In this document: positions 17,394 to 26,194 of the stretch, piece by piece
Numbering within the stretch: the first letter of the stretch is position 1
How the letters are laid out: each line of letters starts with the position of its first letter
Assembly (NCBI GenBank): GCA_938001915.1
Contig: CALLBD010000049.1
Span: forward strand, 1 to 64,000
DNA: 64,000 nucleotides
DNA from: an uncultured Caulobacterales bacterium
GTDB taxonomy: Bacteria; Pseudomonadota; Alphaproteobacteria; Caulobacterales; Maricaulaceae
Direction of reading: 5' to 3'
Made by a program: the position numbers and the translations under genes
The notes under the pieces: generated by a model
Told to the model about the DNA's origin: nothing
The model's database searches: none
Seen by the model: only the letters and a program-made list of their open reading frames with translations

Positions 17394-18596
17394 ATGGGCC
17401 GATTGAACCGATATATCCTCAAAAATGCTGCTATTAGCATTGGTGGCTTGATTGTCTTCGCCTGCTGCGTCCTTTTGCTTGAACGTCTGCTTCGTATTTT
17501 CGAGATTGTAACAAATTCGACAAACCCTGGCGGTGATGCGACAACAATGATCGTTAACTTGCTCCCCTATTACCTTGGAATGGCCGTTCCAATCGCCCTT
17601 CTGTTGGGCACAACCATTACGATTGACCGTCTTTCAAAATCGTCGGAATTAACAGCGGCCTTTGGCTCTGGGTTCTCACTTTTTCACATGACGAAACCTT
17701 TCATACTCCTCGCCATTTTTCTATCGGGCATCACCGTTTTTGTCGAAGGCTACCTCCAGCCCGTTGGGCGGTACAAATATCGTCAGACCCTAAATACGGT
17801 GAAGCAACAAAGCTTCACGGCGGCCCTGCGAGAGGGCAAATTCACAAAAGTCGACCGCGTCACATTTTTCGCGGGGACCAAAGGAAAAAACGGCGGAATC
17901 GGCCCTATCTTTATTTATGAGACAATGGATGAAGAGGCGGGAGAAAAAGGCTATCGGCTCACAACCGCGGAGCTAGGCGAAATCAAAGTGCTTGAGGGTC
18001 ATCCTATCTTGAACCTAACCCACGCACAGGGGTTCCCCGTTTCAAATAATAAAGTCGCGGGACAAGTAACAGCGAGCCGGTCTGCCATTACGAGGCCAGC
18101 GGAAGTTACACCATATAGAGCCCGGGGTGATGATGAGCGAGAAATGACCTCAGGCGAACTTTTCGAAAATCGCAACGGGGACCAAACCGAGACTATTGAT
18201 CAAAACACCAATAATGCCATGTTACATTTGCGGCTGTCCAAATCGGTCTTGCTTCTCTTGTTGCCTTTTATCGCCGTACCTTTTGGTTTGAACTATGGAC
18301 GCAACCCCTCCTCTGCCGGTATTTTTGTCGGTGTTGTCTTTCTTGTCTCTTTACAAAAAGCCTTGGAGTTTGCGCAATCCTTGGGCGCGGCGGGGAAAAT
18401 TCCGCCTTGGTTGGGCATATGGGGCATCATGCTTGCCGTCGCTATATTTGCCTTCGTTCTATTTTGGAAAAGCGCCTATAAAATGGGACAACCACCTCTG
18501 ACATCATTCTCCCACTGGATGGGTCATGTTAAGGGTGAAATCCTCTCGAAACTTGCACAGATTACGGGCAGACAAACGGTAAAACCTGATGTTTAG
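17394..18596 (+). CDS. LptF/LptG-family (YjgP/YjgQ) permease, first of a pair
   Basis: The 400-residue protein has the LptF layout: three membrane segments in the first 110 residues (with ERLLRIFE after TM1), a periplasmic beta-jellyroll of about 150 residues and three C-terminal membrane segments with the PFIAVPFG loop. LptF/LptG pair with the LptB ATPase to pull lipopolysaccharide from the inner membrane. The neighbours are a lipid kinase and sphingolipid genes rather than lptD-surA-pdxA-ksgA, so transport of a sphingolipid or related lipid is an attractive alternative to LPS. It overlaps the next gene by 8 bases. Confidence 0.88.
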   Translation: MGRLNRYILKNAAISIGGLIVFACCVLLLERLLRIFEIVTNSTNPGGDATTMIVNLLPYYLGMAVPIALLLGTTITIDRLSKSSELTAAFGSGFSLFHMTKPFILLAIFLSGITVFVEGYLQPVGRYKYRQTLNTVKQQSFTAALREGKFTKVDRVTFFAGTKGKNGGIGPIFIYETMDEEAGEKGYRLTTAELGEIKVLEGHPILNLTHAQGFPVSNNKVAGQVTASRSAITRPAEVTPYRARGDDEREMTSGELFENRNGDQTETIDQNTNNAMLHLRLSKSVLLLLLPFIAVPFGLNYGRNPSSAGIFVGVVFLVSLQKALEFAQSLGAAGKIPPWLGIWGIMLAVAIFAFVLFWKSAYKMGQPPLTSFSHWMGHVKGEILSKLAQITGRQTVKPDV

Positions 18597-19668
18597 AATT
18601 GCGAGCTACATTTCTAAATCATTTCTGATGACCTGGATTGTATTAGTATTCGGGTTTCTAACGCTTATCGGTCTCCTAGACAGCCTTGCGAATGGCAGTG
18701 ACATATTGAAAAGCGGCGGGGGGTTCTCAGACACGTTTCGATATATGTTCCTTAGGGCGCCGGTCATTTTTGACCGCATTTTTGTATTCACCTTGGTCGT
18801 GGCGACCCTTCTGACATTTGTGAAACTTATCCGTCAGCATGAACTCGTCGCGCTTCTTGGTTTTGGCATTTCTGCGACCAAGCAAGCCTTCCTGTTGGTT
18901 CCTGCCGTCATCGGCGCATCCATCATGTCCGTTTTATTTATCGACACAGCGATGGCCCCAGCTGTGCGGTCTCTCCAAGCTTGGGGGATTGGGGAGTATA
19001 AGGTCAAAAACATCACGCAAGAAAATCCGCTCTGGCTGGAGGATAGAGGCCGTATCATTCGCGCCACAGCCCGCATCGACTATGAGACATTAGGGAACAT
19101 GAAGTTTTTCTTCAGGGATGAGAAAGGCACCGTCGAGCGCATCTGGCACGTGGCGAGCGCAAAATATCAAAACCCAAATTGGGCGCTAACCGACATCGAA
19201 GAATTAGATGTCAAAGACGCCGATGGAGAGACCCGTTTTCTGAAACCCCTAGTAGGGCCTAAAATTTGGGAAACGCGTCATAACCCGACAACGATCGCTC
19301 GCCTCGCTGCTGAACCCCGTGATCTTTCACTCTCTGAAATGTATAATTTTTCCAAGCCGGGAAACAGTGGCTCTAAACCGAGCTTCGCTTATAAGTTTTG
19401 GTTTGCGCACAGGCTCACCCGCCCGCTTGCGGCGCTGATACTGTTAATCGCATGTACGGCTTTGATGCAGAGAACGGGACGTGAGGATACAGGCAGTAAG
19501 ACCTTGATTTTAGGTATAACGATGGCCTTTATCTTCCTCATATGCGACGGCGCTATGGCGACTTTTGCCGCCTCCGGTGGCCTTGCGGTTCTGCCAGCTA
19601 TTGCCTTTCCGCTGCTCATATTTGGGATAGGCGGGTCATTTATGCTTTTGCGTACGGAAACGCTTTAG
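18589..19668 (+). CDS. LptF/LptG-family permease, second of the pair
   Basis: This 359-residue protein has the same fold as its partner: two or three N-terminal membrane helices with the LIRQHELVALLGFG coupling region, a periplasmic jellyroll (residues about 125-270) and C-terminal helices starting at the HRLTRPLAALI segment. It resembles LptG more than LptF. The start lies inside the stop region of the upstream permease (8-base overlap), showing stoichiometric co-translation. No cognate ATPase gene is in the window, so LptB or another ABC ATPase would have to be supplied from elsewhere. Confidence 0.86.
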   Translation: MFRIASYISKSFLMTWIVLVFGFLTLIGLLDSLANGSDILKSGGGFSDTFRYMFLRAPVIFDRIFVFTLVVATLLTFVKLIRQHELVALLGFGISATKQAFLLVPAVIGASIMSVLFIDTAMAPAVRSLQAWGIGEYKVKNITQENPLWLEDRGRIIRATARIDYETLGNMKFFFRDEKGTVERIWHVASAKYQNPNWALTDIEELDVKDADGETRFLKPLVGPKIWETRHNPTTIARLAAEPRDLSLSEMYNFSKPGNSGSKPSFAYKFWFAHRLTRPLAALILLIACTALMQRTGREDTGSKTLILGITMAFIFLICDGAMATFAASGGLAVLPAIAFPLLIFGIGGSFMLLRTETL

Positions 19669-19678
19669 GTCTGCGCAG

Positions 19679-20581
19679 GTGAGCCGTCTTTTCATTGTGA
19701 ACCCCCTCTCGGCGCGCGTTGCCAAAAAAGGCGCCGTATTAGAGACACTCGCAGATGAATTAGATATAGACTGCCTTCGCCTCGACTCATTTGACGGTCT
19801 ACCTGCCGCGGTAACTGAGGCGGCCAAGACGGGTGTCAGCCATGTCGTAATCGAGGGAGGCGACGGAACAGTTCAAGGCATCCTTACAGCCTTCTTGCAA
19901 CAGAGTGATAGATTCGACGCCCTGCCAAGCTTCACCATTGTGCCTGCTGGCATGACCAACCAAGTCGCAAAGAATATTGGTCTGAAGTCCACATCCGCTA
20001 AGGCCGTCAAATCCGCCCTCTCCCGCGACCTCACACCGCAAAATGTACCGCTTTTGAAAGTTACGGATGATAAGGGCGCGTCCTATGCAGGTTTCCTATT
20101 TTCAACGGGCGCCATCCCGCAAATCACCCGCTACACCACGGGACAGATTCACAAAAAAGGGATTGGCGGGTCTGCGGCGGTTTTCTTCGGTATTTTAAAG
20201 GGCCTTCGCGGGGATGATGAAACCCTGATGAAGCTCACTCCTGTCTCTATGACAGGGCTATATGAGGGGCCGCATTTGGGAACAGTGGTCACCACCCTCC
20301 CCAGTCTTATCATGGGACTAGACCCCTTCTGGGGCACTGAGGCCGCGCCTTTGCGCCTGACCTGGGTAACGGGCCAGTACCGCCGCCTAGCCCGCAATGT
20401 CATCAGCCTTTGGGTGGGCCGAAAGTCAAAAGACCGTAGCCAAGACGGGCTTTATTCCAAATGCGTTGAAACGCTCTCATATGATTACAGCGGAGATATC
20501 GTATTAGACGGCGAGTTTCTTTCAGTTCCGTCAGGGAAATTTACTGTCACAGTCACCCCGCCTGTGACATTCTTACGATGA
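19679..20581 (+). CDS. Diacylglycerol/sphingoid-base kinase-family lipid kinase (candidate ceramide kinase)
   Basis: The 300-residue protein begins with a GTG codon (V/M)SRLFIVNPLSARVAKKG. The nucleotide-binding EGGDGTVQG lies at about 58-66, and VPAGMTNQVAKNIGL is the second conserved block. KGIGGSAAVFFG and LDGEFLSV near the end match the DAGK catalytic family. Members phosphorylate diacylglycerol, ceramide or sphingoid bases. A bacterial ceramide kinase of this family is reported in the Caulobacter sphingolipid locus, which makes ceramide the favoured substrate here. It follows the permease by 10 bp and the next gene by 1 bp. Confidence 0.82.
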   Translation: MSRLFIVNPLSARVAKKGAVLETLADELDIDCLRLDSFDGLPAAVTEAAKTGVSHVVIEGGDGTVQGILTAFLQQSDRFDALPSFTIVPAGMTNQVAKNIGLKSTSAKAVKSALSRDLTPQNVPLLKVTDDKGASYAGFLFSTGAIPQITRYTTGQIHKKGIGGSAAVFFGILKGLRGDDETLMKLTPVSMTGLYEGPHLGTVVTTLPSLIMGLDPFWGTEAAPLRLTWVTGQYRRLARNVISLWVGRKSKDRSQDGLYSKCVETLSYDYSGDIVLDGEFLSVPSGKFTVTVTPPVTFLR

Positions 20582-20582
20582 C

Positions 20583-21497
20583 ATGACATCGGTACTCGAC
20601 ATCATCAAAGGGGAAACCCTTGACCCGCCCGCCCGCGTGACAGAGGTCATGACGCTTATTCGCGAGCGCCACGCAGGCCGGGTGCAAGCGATGGTCTATT
20701 ATGGCAGCTCACTACGGGAGCTCGATAATCCCGAAAAAATGCTCGATTTTTACGTTCTCGTGGACAGCTACCGCAAAACACATGGGACGGGGCTTCGCGC
20801 CCTTATCAACCGCCTCATGCCGCCTGCGGTGTATTATGTCGAACATACCGCTTCAGACGGGACTTTATCGACATGCAAATACAGCATCCTCAGCCTGTCT
20901 GAATTTGAGAAACGGTGCAGCGCCCGCGCATTTCTTAGTCAGGTGTGGGGCCGTTTCTCCCAGCCTTGCGCGGTTCTCTGGACCAAAACGGACGACGTAT
21001 TAAACCGAGTTTGGGCGGCGCGTGTCGTGGCCGTCGAAACTATGGCGGGAGCTACCGTACCCCTTTTGGACGGCAAAGCCACCGCCGCAGTATTTTGGGG
21101 TCGCGGGTTTTATGAAAGCTATCGCACCGAACTTCGTCCCGAGAGCTCGACAGGTCGAAGTGAAGAGATTGTGGCACGATTCGAAGAACGATATGTCGCC
21201 ATTACTCAAGGCCTATATGGAAAGGCGAATGAGGAAGGCTATTTCTCGCTCCCGACGCAGGGCAAATCCCGCGCGGTGCGCCGTTGGATGTTTCGCAGAA
21301 TTCTGGGTAAACCCGCCGCGGCGATACGCGTGCTGCTCGGGGCAGCAACCTTCGACGGCGGTATTGATTACGTCGCCCGAAAAGTGGAAAATCACTCAGG
21401 CGTCAAATTAGACCCCACACCTGCGCAGCGCAAACACCCCGTTTTGCACTCACCTGTTTTATTTTGGAAAATTTGGCGGAAAGGCGCATTTAAATAG
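20583..21497 (+). CDS. Tam41-like putative lipid-phosphate cytidylyltransferase
   Basis: The 304-residue protein has MVYYGSSLRELD at about 37-48 and MLDFYVLVDSY at about 53-63. This is a nucleotidyltransferase GS...D-x-D-type active site of the kind seen in Tam41, the mitochondrial CDP-DAG synthase. STCKYSILSLSEFEKR, WGRFSQPCAVLW and FWGRGFYESYRTELR then fall where Tam41 has its KYGVI, AGRL-HKPV and LSY-GD-R blocks. I infer cytidylyl transfer to phosphatidate or ceramide 1-phosphate. It starts one base after the lipid kinase stop, which supports sequential reactions. Without a search the family call is tentative. Confidence 0.6.
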   Translation: MTSVLDIIKGETLDPPARVTEVMTLIRERHAGRVQAMVYYGSSLRELDNPEKMLDFYVLVDSYRKTHGTGLRALINRLMPPAVYYVEHTASDGTLSTCKYSILSLSEFEKRCSARAFLSQVWGRFSQPCAVLWTKTDDVLNRVWAARVVAVETMAGATVPLLDGKATAAVFWGRGFYESYRTELRPESSTGRSEEIVARFEERYVAITQGLYGKANEEGYFSLPTQGKSRAVRRWMFRRILGKPAAAIRVLLGAATFDGGIDYVARKVENHSGVKLDPTPAQRKHPVLHSPVLFWKIWRKGAFK

Positions 21498-21522
21498 CGC
21501 CATCATAACCAGTTTTATGTTT

Positions 21523-22755
21523 TTATTCAGCTGCTTGCAGCTTACTCATCATGTTAGACATGATCTCGCCTTGGCTGGCTTTCATCTTCGCGAAGGCATC
21601 AATAATCACTTGCACATCGGCTTCTGTATGGGCGGCAGACAAAGAAATTCTCAGTAAGCTAGAGCTTTGCGGCGTACCTGGCGGCACGGCAAGGTTGACG
21701 TAAACCCCATTATCCATGAGCCAGTTCCACTCCATCGCGGCCAATCCCTCATTTGGACGGCGCACGGCAATGATAGGGCTCGGCTCGGCGCAGAGGTCAA
21801 ACTCAAGCGCTTTCAGACCCGCGTGAAGCTGCTCTCCCCGGTCTTTCAGATTATCGCGCAAGTGACCGCCCGCTTTAATCTTATCAACCGCAACACGCGC
21901 CGCGCAAATATTCGCAGGCGTTGCAGAGGCCGTGAACATATAAGGCCGCATAACCTTTCGGGTGATTTCAAACTCGGGATGTTTAGACGCACAGAACCCG
22001 CCGACAGAGGCGAGAGATTTTGAGAATGTCCCCGAGATAAAGTCGATTTTGTCTAGCACGCCTTGCGCTTCGGCAAGACCGCATCCGGTTGGGCCAAATG
22101 TGCCGTAACTATGGGCTTCATCAACAAAGAGGTAGCCGCCATGACGATGGGTAACGTCAACAAATTCATCAATTGGCGCCACATCACCAAACATGGAATA
22201 AAGGCCTTCAATCACGACAAGCGCATTACCGCCTTCAATCTCGCCGCGGCGACGTAACCGTTTATCCAAATCTTCGGGATTATTGTGGCGGAACCGAATA
22301 GTAGAGGCATTGGTCAAGCGCGATCCGTCAATAATACAGGCATGGGCATCCGCATCCATAAAGATGACATCCTTATCCCCGGCCAAACCTGAAATAGCAG
22401 CCAGATTGGTTTGATAGCCCGTCGTGAATACAACGCAGGACGGCATCCCAAAATGTTCGGCGAGCGCTTTCTCTAAATCGACATGCTCGGAATAGGTGCC
22501 ATTGGCAATGCGAGAGCCTGTTGTGCCCGTTCCGTGATCATCCACCGCTGTTTTTGCCGCAGTTCGGCAGTCCTCATCAAAGGTCAAACCAAGATAATTA
22601 TTGGTTCCTGCTAGCAGGATGTCTCTATTGCCAATACGGCCACGCGTCGCGCTAATGATGTCATCAAATTCAACGCCTAGCGCATCTGACCCCATTTTCA
22701 TCATCATATCGACCCGCGTTTGGAGCGGCGCGTATTTATCGAATAATTTTGTCAT
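21523..22755 (-). CDS. spt: Serine palmitoyltransferase (alpha-oxoamine synthase family)
   Basis: This 410-residue PLP enzyme condenses serine with a long-chain acyl thioester to give 3-ketosphinganine, the first step of sphingolipid synthesis. Key residues are visible: DADAHAC (His138, PLP stacking), VDEAHSYG (Asp212, His215) and SGTFSKSLAS with the Schiff-base Lys246. Alpha-oxoamine synthases also include KBL, BioF and HemA. The call to SPT rests on the dedicated ACP and acyl ligase directly upstream, as in Caulobacter. Gap to the ACP gene is 21 bp. It converges on the Tam41-like gene. Confidence 0.88.
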   Translation of the reverse strand: MTKLFDKYAPLQTRVDMMMKMGSDALGVEFDDIISATRGRIGNRDILLAGTNNYLGLTFDEDCRTAAKTAVDDHGTGTTGSRIANGTYSEHVDLEKALAEHFGMPSCVVFTTGYQTNLAAISGLAGDKDVIFMDADAHACIIDGSRLTNASTIRFRHNNPEDLDKRLRRRGEIEGGNALVVIEGLYSMFGDVAPIDEFVDVTHRHGGYLFVDEAHSYGTFGPTGCGLAEAQGVLDKIDFISGTFSKSLASVGGFCASKHPEFEITRKVMRPYMFTASATPANICAARVAVDKIKAGGHLRDNLKDRGEQLHAGLKALEFDLCAEPSPIIAVRRPNEGLAAMEWNWLMDNGVYVNLAVPPGTPQSSSLLRISLSAAHTEADVQVIIDAFAKMKASQGEIMSNMMSKLQAAE

Positions 22756-22776
22756 GACGTCTCTTACTAAAGCCCC

Positions 22777-23025
22777 TTAGGCCGTCAAACCCTTAACAGC
22801 CGTAACGAGCTCGCCGACTGTTTTGATATCGGATACCATCTCCATAGGAATGGAGACATCATAATGGTCCTCTATCTCCATGATCACATCAAAAACAGCA
22901 ACGGAATCGACCTCTAGGTCCGACATAATACCTGAAGAAGGCTCAATGGGATGATTCTTTGGATTGTACGGCTTTAGCAGCTCACAGATTTTATCATAAA
23001 TTTCAGAATCTGTCGGTGCAGTCAT
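22777..23025 (-). CDS. Acyl carrier protein dedicated to sphingolipid synthesis
   Basis: This acidic 82-residue protein has the four-helix ACP pattern. The phosphopantetheine-bearing Ser is at about 41 in DLEVDSVAVFD, where the usual DSL is DSV. Its place between spt and the acyl ligase mirrors the Caulobacter set in which an ACP carries the acyl chain to serine palmitoyltransferase. It is therefore unlikely to be the main fatty-acid-synthesis ACP. Confidence 0.85.
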   Translation of the reverse strand: MTAPTDSEIYDKICELLKPYNPKNHPIEPSSGIMSDLEVDSVAVFDVIMEIEDHYDVSIPMEMVSDIKTVGELVTAVKGLTA

Positions 23026-23094
23026 GGATTCGTCCCATCAAAAATATAGGCCGCGATACCAAAGCTAGGTTGGAAGGTCCAGCCGCCTATACAA

Positions 23095-24912
23095 TCAGCT
23101 TGCGTCGCCCGACTTCGGAACAACCGTAAGTTTCTCAGGCGATTGCAGGTCAATAATCGCACCCTCGAGGAACTTCGCCTTGACGCGGGCACGGGACAAT
23201 TTACCTGAACTTGTGATAATCATGGTCGATTTAGGCACGAGCATCAGGCGGACGGGGACACCTACTTCTAGTCTAATGGCGGCTGTGACTGCGGTATAAA
23301 TTTCATCCAGCAGTTTTTCGTCGCGGGTCCGGCACTCCAATAGAAGCATAATATCTTTTTCATCGCCCGCTCCGCCAATGGCAAAAGCACAGGCCCTCCC
23401 GCAGCGATGCGGCGCAGCCGCTTGTGCGGCCCATTCAATGTCTTGCGGCCAAATATTTCGGCCATGCCAGAGGATTAGGTCCTTATACCGCCCCGTAACA
23501 ACAAGCTGATCGTCAAGCCAATACCCTGCATCACCGGTATCGAGCCACCCGTCTTTCGAGAAAGCGGCTTCGGTTGCTTGTGAATTTCGGAAATATCCGG
23601 GAGAGACAGACGGCCCGCGCAAGCATACACGCCCTACCTTCTTCTCACCTAAAACATTGTCGTCGAAATCACGGATTTCAATTTTATGACCTGGCAAGAC
23701 TTTCCCGCAAGCCACAAAGGTACGGCGATCTTCTTCGCGGGTTAAGTCAGAGGCTTCTACGGCTTCGGATGTTCGGGTGTAGCGGGCCATATCAATTGTA
23801 TGTTTCAGCAGCCCTTGTCCCATAGGCGTAAAGGTCGCGGCGAGTGTGGTCTCTGCGAGACCATATGATGGCGTAAAAGCCCCGTTTCCAAATCCCATTG
23901 GGCCGAATAGCTCTTCGAAACTAGAGAGCGGTTCTGGACGGACCATATCTCCGCCAATTCCCGCCGCGCGCCAGCTTGAGAGATCAAGCTCGCGGTCATC
24001 CCGCCAGCGTCTCACGCAGAGCTCATAGCCAAATGTGGGTGAGTAAGAGAGCGTCCCCTTATTATCGGAGATCACTTGCAGCCAGCTAATGGGGCGGCGC
24101 GTGAAATCCTGAGGATCCATAAAGTCAACGGTCATTTGAGAGACAACAGGCGCGATTAAGAACCCAATCAACCCCATGTCATGATAAAGGGGCAACCAGC
24201 TCGTGGCACGGTCTGTGTCTTTGACCTCCAAGCCATATTTCGTGATGCCATGACAATTCGCGCATACGGAAGATTGCGTCCCAATAATCCCCTTTGGCGA
24301 TGAAGACGATCCTGAAGAATATTGGATATAGCACAAATCATCTTTGCCAAATGGACGCAGCTTCTTACCTGCGGGCAAGGTCTCAACGCTTTCAAATGTC
24401 ATGACAGGAATGGCTTGATCATTCAGAGCCGAGCGCATGATAGGTTCCATGGAATCTGGGCAGAACAGCGCGTGAAAATCTCCTGTATCAGCCATGCGTT
24501 GCAGCTGACGCTCATATGAGGAGCGCCCGCCCAACGTGACAGGTAGGGGAACAGGCGCCGCGACGAGGCCCGCATATTGGCAGGCAAAAAACATAATTGC
24601 GAATTCGGGTGTAGAAACGGCCGCAATTCCAATTCGGGCATTCTTCTCGGCGAAGGGCACCAACCGCATTGCCATGGCCTTGGCTTTGGATTGCAGCTCG
24701 GAATAGGACAAAGTTGATTTCAACCGCGCCCTGCCGTCAAAATAATTCAACCCGGTAGCGGCCGTTGCCGCGTAGTCTAGCGCATCCCCTAGGGTATCAA
24801 AGTCCCCTAAACGCAAAGGCACACCGCTTAATGTTGGTAGAGCGCTAATGGCTGTTTCGACGTCCACTTTTGGCATTATTTTCTCATTTATTCCGCCGCT
24901 AACACGACTCAT
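23095..24912 (-). CDS. Fatty acyl-AMP ligase / acyl-ACP synthetase of the sphingolipid cluster
   Basis: This is a 605-residue ANL-superfamily enzyme. The adenylate-forming loop is IQYSSGSSSSPKGI near residue 200. SYGLAETTLAATF is the A5-type motif and GWLDTGDAGYW carries the conserved Asp. The overall order fits fatty acyl-AMP ligases, which load acyl groups onto ACPs. It would charge the adjacent ACP for serine palmitoyltransferase. The ATG at 24912 and one at 24876 are both possible; GAG motifs precede each, so the first 12 residues are uncertain. The 246-bp gap upstream (24913-25158) shows no gene and should hold the promoter of this three-gene unit. Confidence 0.87.
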   Translation of the reverse strand: MSRVSGGINEKIMPKVDVETAISALPTLSGVPLRLGDFDTLGDALDYAATAATGLNYFDGRARLKSTLSYSELQSKAKAMAMRLVPFAEKNARIGIAAVSTPEFAIMFFACQYAGLVAAPVPLPVTLGGRSSYERQLQRMADTGDFHALFCPDSMEPIMRSALNDQAIPVMTFESVETLPAGKKLRPFGKDDLCYIQYSSGSSSSPKGIIGTQSSVCANCHGITKYGLEVKDTDRATSWLPLYHDMGLIGFLIAPVVSQMTVDFMDPQDFTRRPISWLQVISDNKGTLSYSPTFGYELCVRRWRDDRELDLSSWRAAGIGGDMVRPEPLSSFEELFGPMGFGNGAFTPSYGLAETTLAATFTPMGQGLLKHTIDMARYTRTSEAVEASDLTREEDRRTFVACGKVLPGHKIEIRDFDDNVLGEKKVGRVCLRGPSVSPGYFRNSQATEAAFSKDGWLDTGDAGYWLDDQLVVTGRYKDLILWHGRNIWPQDIEWAAQAAAPHRCGRACAFAIGGAGDEKDIMLLLECRTRDEKLLDEIYTAVTAAIRLEVGVPVRLMLVPKSTMIITSSGKLSRARVKAKFLEGAIIDLQSPEKLTVVPKSGDAS

Positions 24913-25158
24913 TCAAAACTCAGATTAACACGCTATTATCTAAAGACGTTAACTTAACCCTATTGGTATTCCGAGCCCTGCTCTTCCCATTATCATATCG
25001 GCAAAAGGATGCCCGTCACGGGCTGTTACCATTTGTGACACTATTATTTCAGTTAAGAACGGGTAAGTCGAGCCTCGATATTAGACTAAAGTAAGCCTGA
25101 GGTTTGGGTAATATAGGCCCTCAAAGGACGGATTCAGCGGATTTCTCTTCGTGTTTTT

Positions 25159-26193
25159 TCACAAACCGAGCCGCTCACGGGCCAATTTGTCCGCGATAAC
25201 ATTGGTGGGCAGGCCTTTTTTCGCGGCTAGATTGAAAATATTTTCAATTGTAACCTCCAGCTCATCCAACTTACCCGCCACCCAGTTAGGATCATAGTGC
25301 CCGCTCACTTCCGCTGCCACATTGATGATTCCTCCGGCATTCACGACGTAATCGGGCGCATATAATATCCCACGCTGTCGGCACGACTCGCCCATTTCTA
25401 GCGTAGCCAGCTGATTATTTGCAGCCCCGACTATGATGCGCGCTTTTATCTGGGGTAAGGTTGCCTCTGAAACGGCCCCACCCAAGGCGCAGGGCGCAAA
25501 AACATCGGCTTGAACGGCGTAAATCTCATCGGGCGCCACGACGGTCGCGCCGAGTTCAGAGGTGGCGCGCTCTAAAACCGCTTTGTTGATATCGGTGACA
25601 ATAAGCGTAACTCCTGCGCCGAACAAATGCTCGCACAGGCCATATCCAACATGACCCAAACCCTGAACGGCCACCGTTAAACCCTCCAACGTGTCCTGCC
25701 CCATCGCGTGACGCACCGCCACTTTTATGCTACGAAACACACCTTCTGCCGTGACCGGAGACGGATCTCCAGAGGCCGCCGGCCCTTCATCAAGGCCTGC
25801 GACGAAATCGGTTTGCGTCTTAATCACCCGCATATCATCGGGAGACACACCTACATCCTCAGCCGTGATATAGCTCCCTCCAATGGTCTCAACGGCGCGG
25901 CCATAGGCTTCAAATAACGCCTTCCGATCAAAATTGGTTTCTGGACGAATGATAACGCCCTTGCCGCCCCCAAGGGCCAGACCCGCCATTGCATTCTTAT
26001 AGCTCATCGCTTTGGAGAGGCGCAGCGCATCTGTGACAGCGTCTTTCGGGTCGGCGTAGGACCATAGACGCGTTCCGCCCGCACTGGGTCCGCGGGCCGT
26101 GTTGTGAACAGCAATCACCGCCTGCAGGCCCGTTGCGGCGTCGCTAAAAATATGAACGCCTTGGTGCCCATCAAAATCTGGATGATCAAACAT
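25159..26193 (-). CDS. Leu/Val/Glu/Phe-type amino acid dehydrogenase
   Basis: The 344-residue protein has the catalytic-domain pattern of leucine/valine dehydrogenases: ARGPSAGGTRLW, KAMSYKNAMAGLALGGGKGV (catalytic lysines) and TAEDVGVSPDDM. An NAD domain follows with VAVQGLGHVGYGL. It deaminates branched-chain amino acids to 2-oxo acids, feeding branched-chain acyl-CoA or energy metabolism. Which amino acid is preferred cannot be read reliably. Its ATG lies one base after the CobT-like stop (TAA-T-ATG), so the two are coupled, an odd metabolic pairing. Confidence 0.9.
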   Translation of the reverse strand: MFDHPDFDGHQGVHIFSDAATGLQAVIAVHNTARGPSAGGTRLWSYADPKDAVTDALRLSKAMSYKNAMAGLALGGGKGVIIRPETNFDRKALFEAYGRAVETIGGSYITAEDVGVSPDDMRVIKTQTDFVAGLDEGPAASGDPSPVTAEGVFRSIKVAVRHAMGQDTLEGLTVAVQGLGHVGYGLCEHLFGAGVTLIVTDINKAVLERATSELGATVVAPDEIYAVQADVFAPCALGGAVSEATLPQIKARIIVGAANNQLATLEMGESCRQRGILYAPDYVVNAGGIINVAAEVSGHYDPNWVAGKLDELEVTIENIFNLAAKKGLPTNVIADKLARERLGL

Positions 26194-26194
26194 A

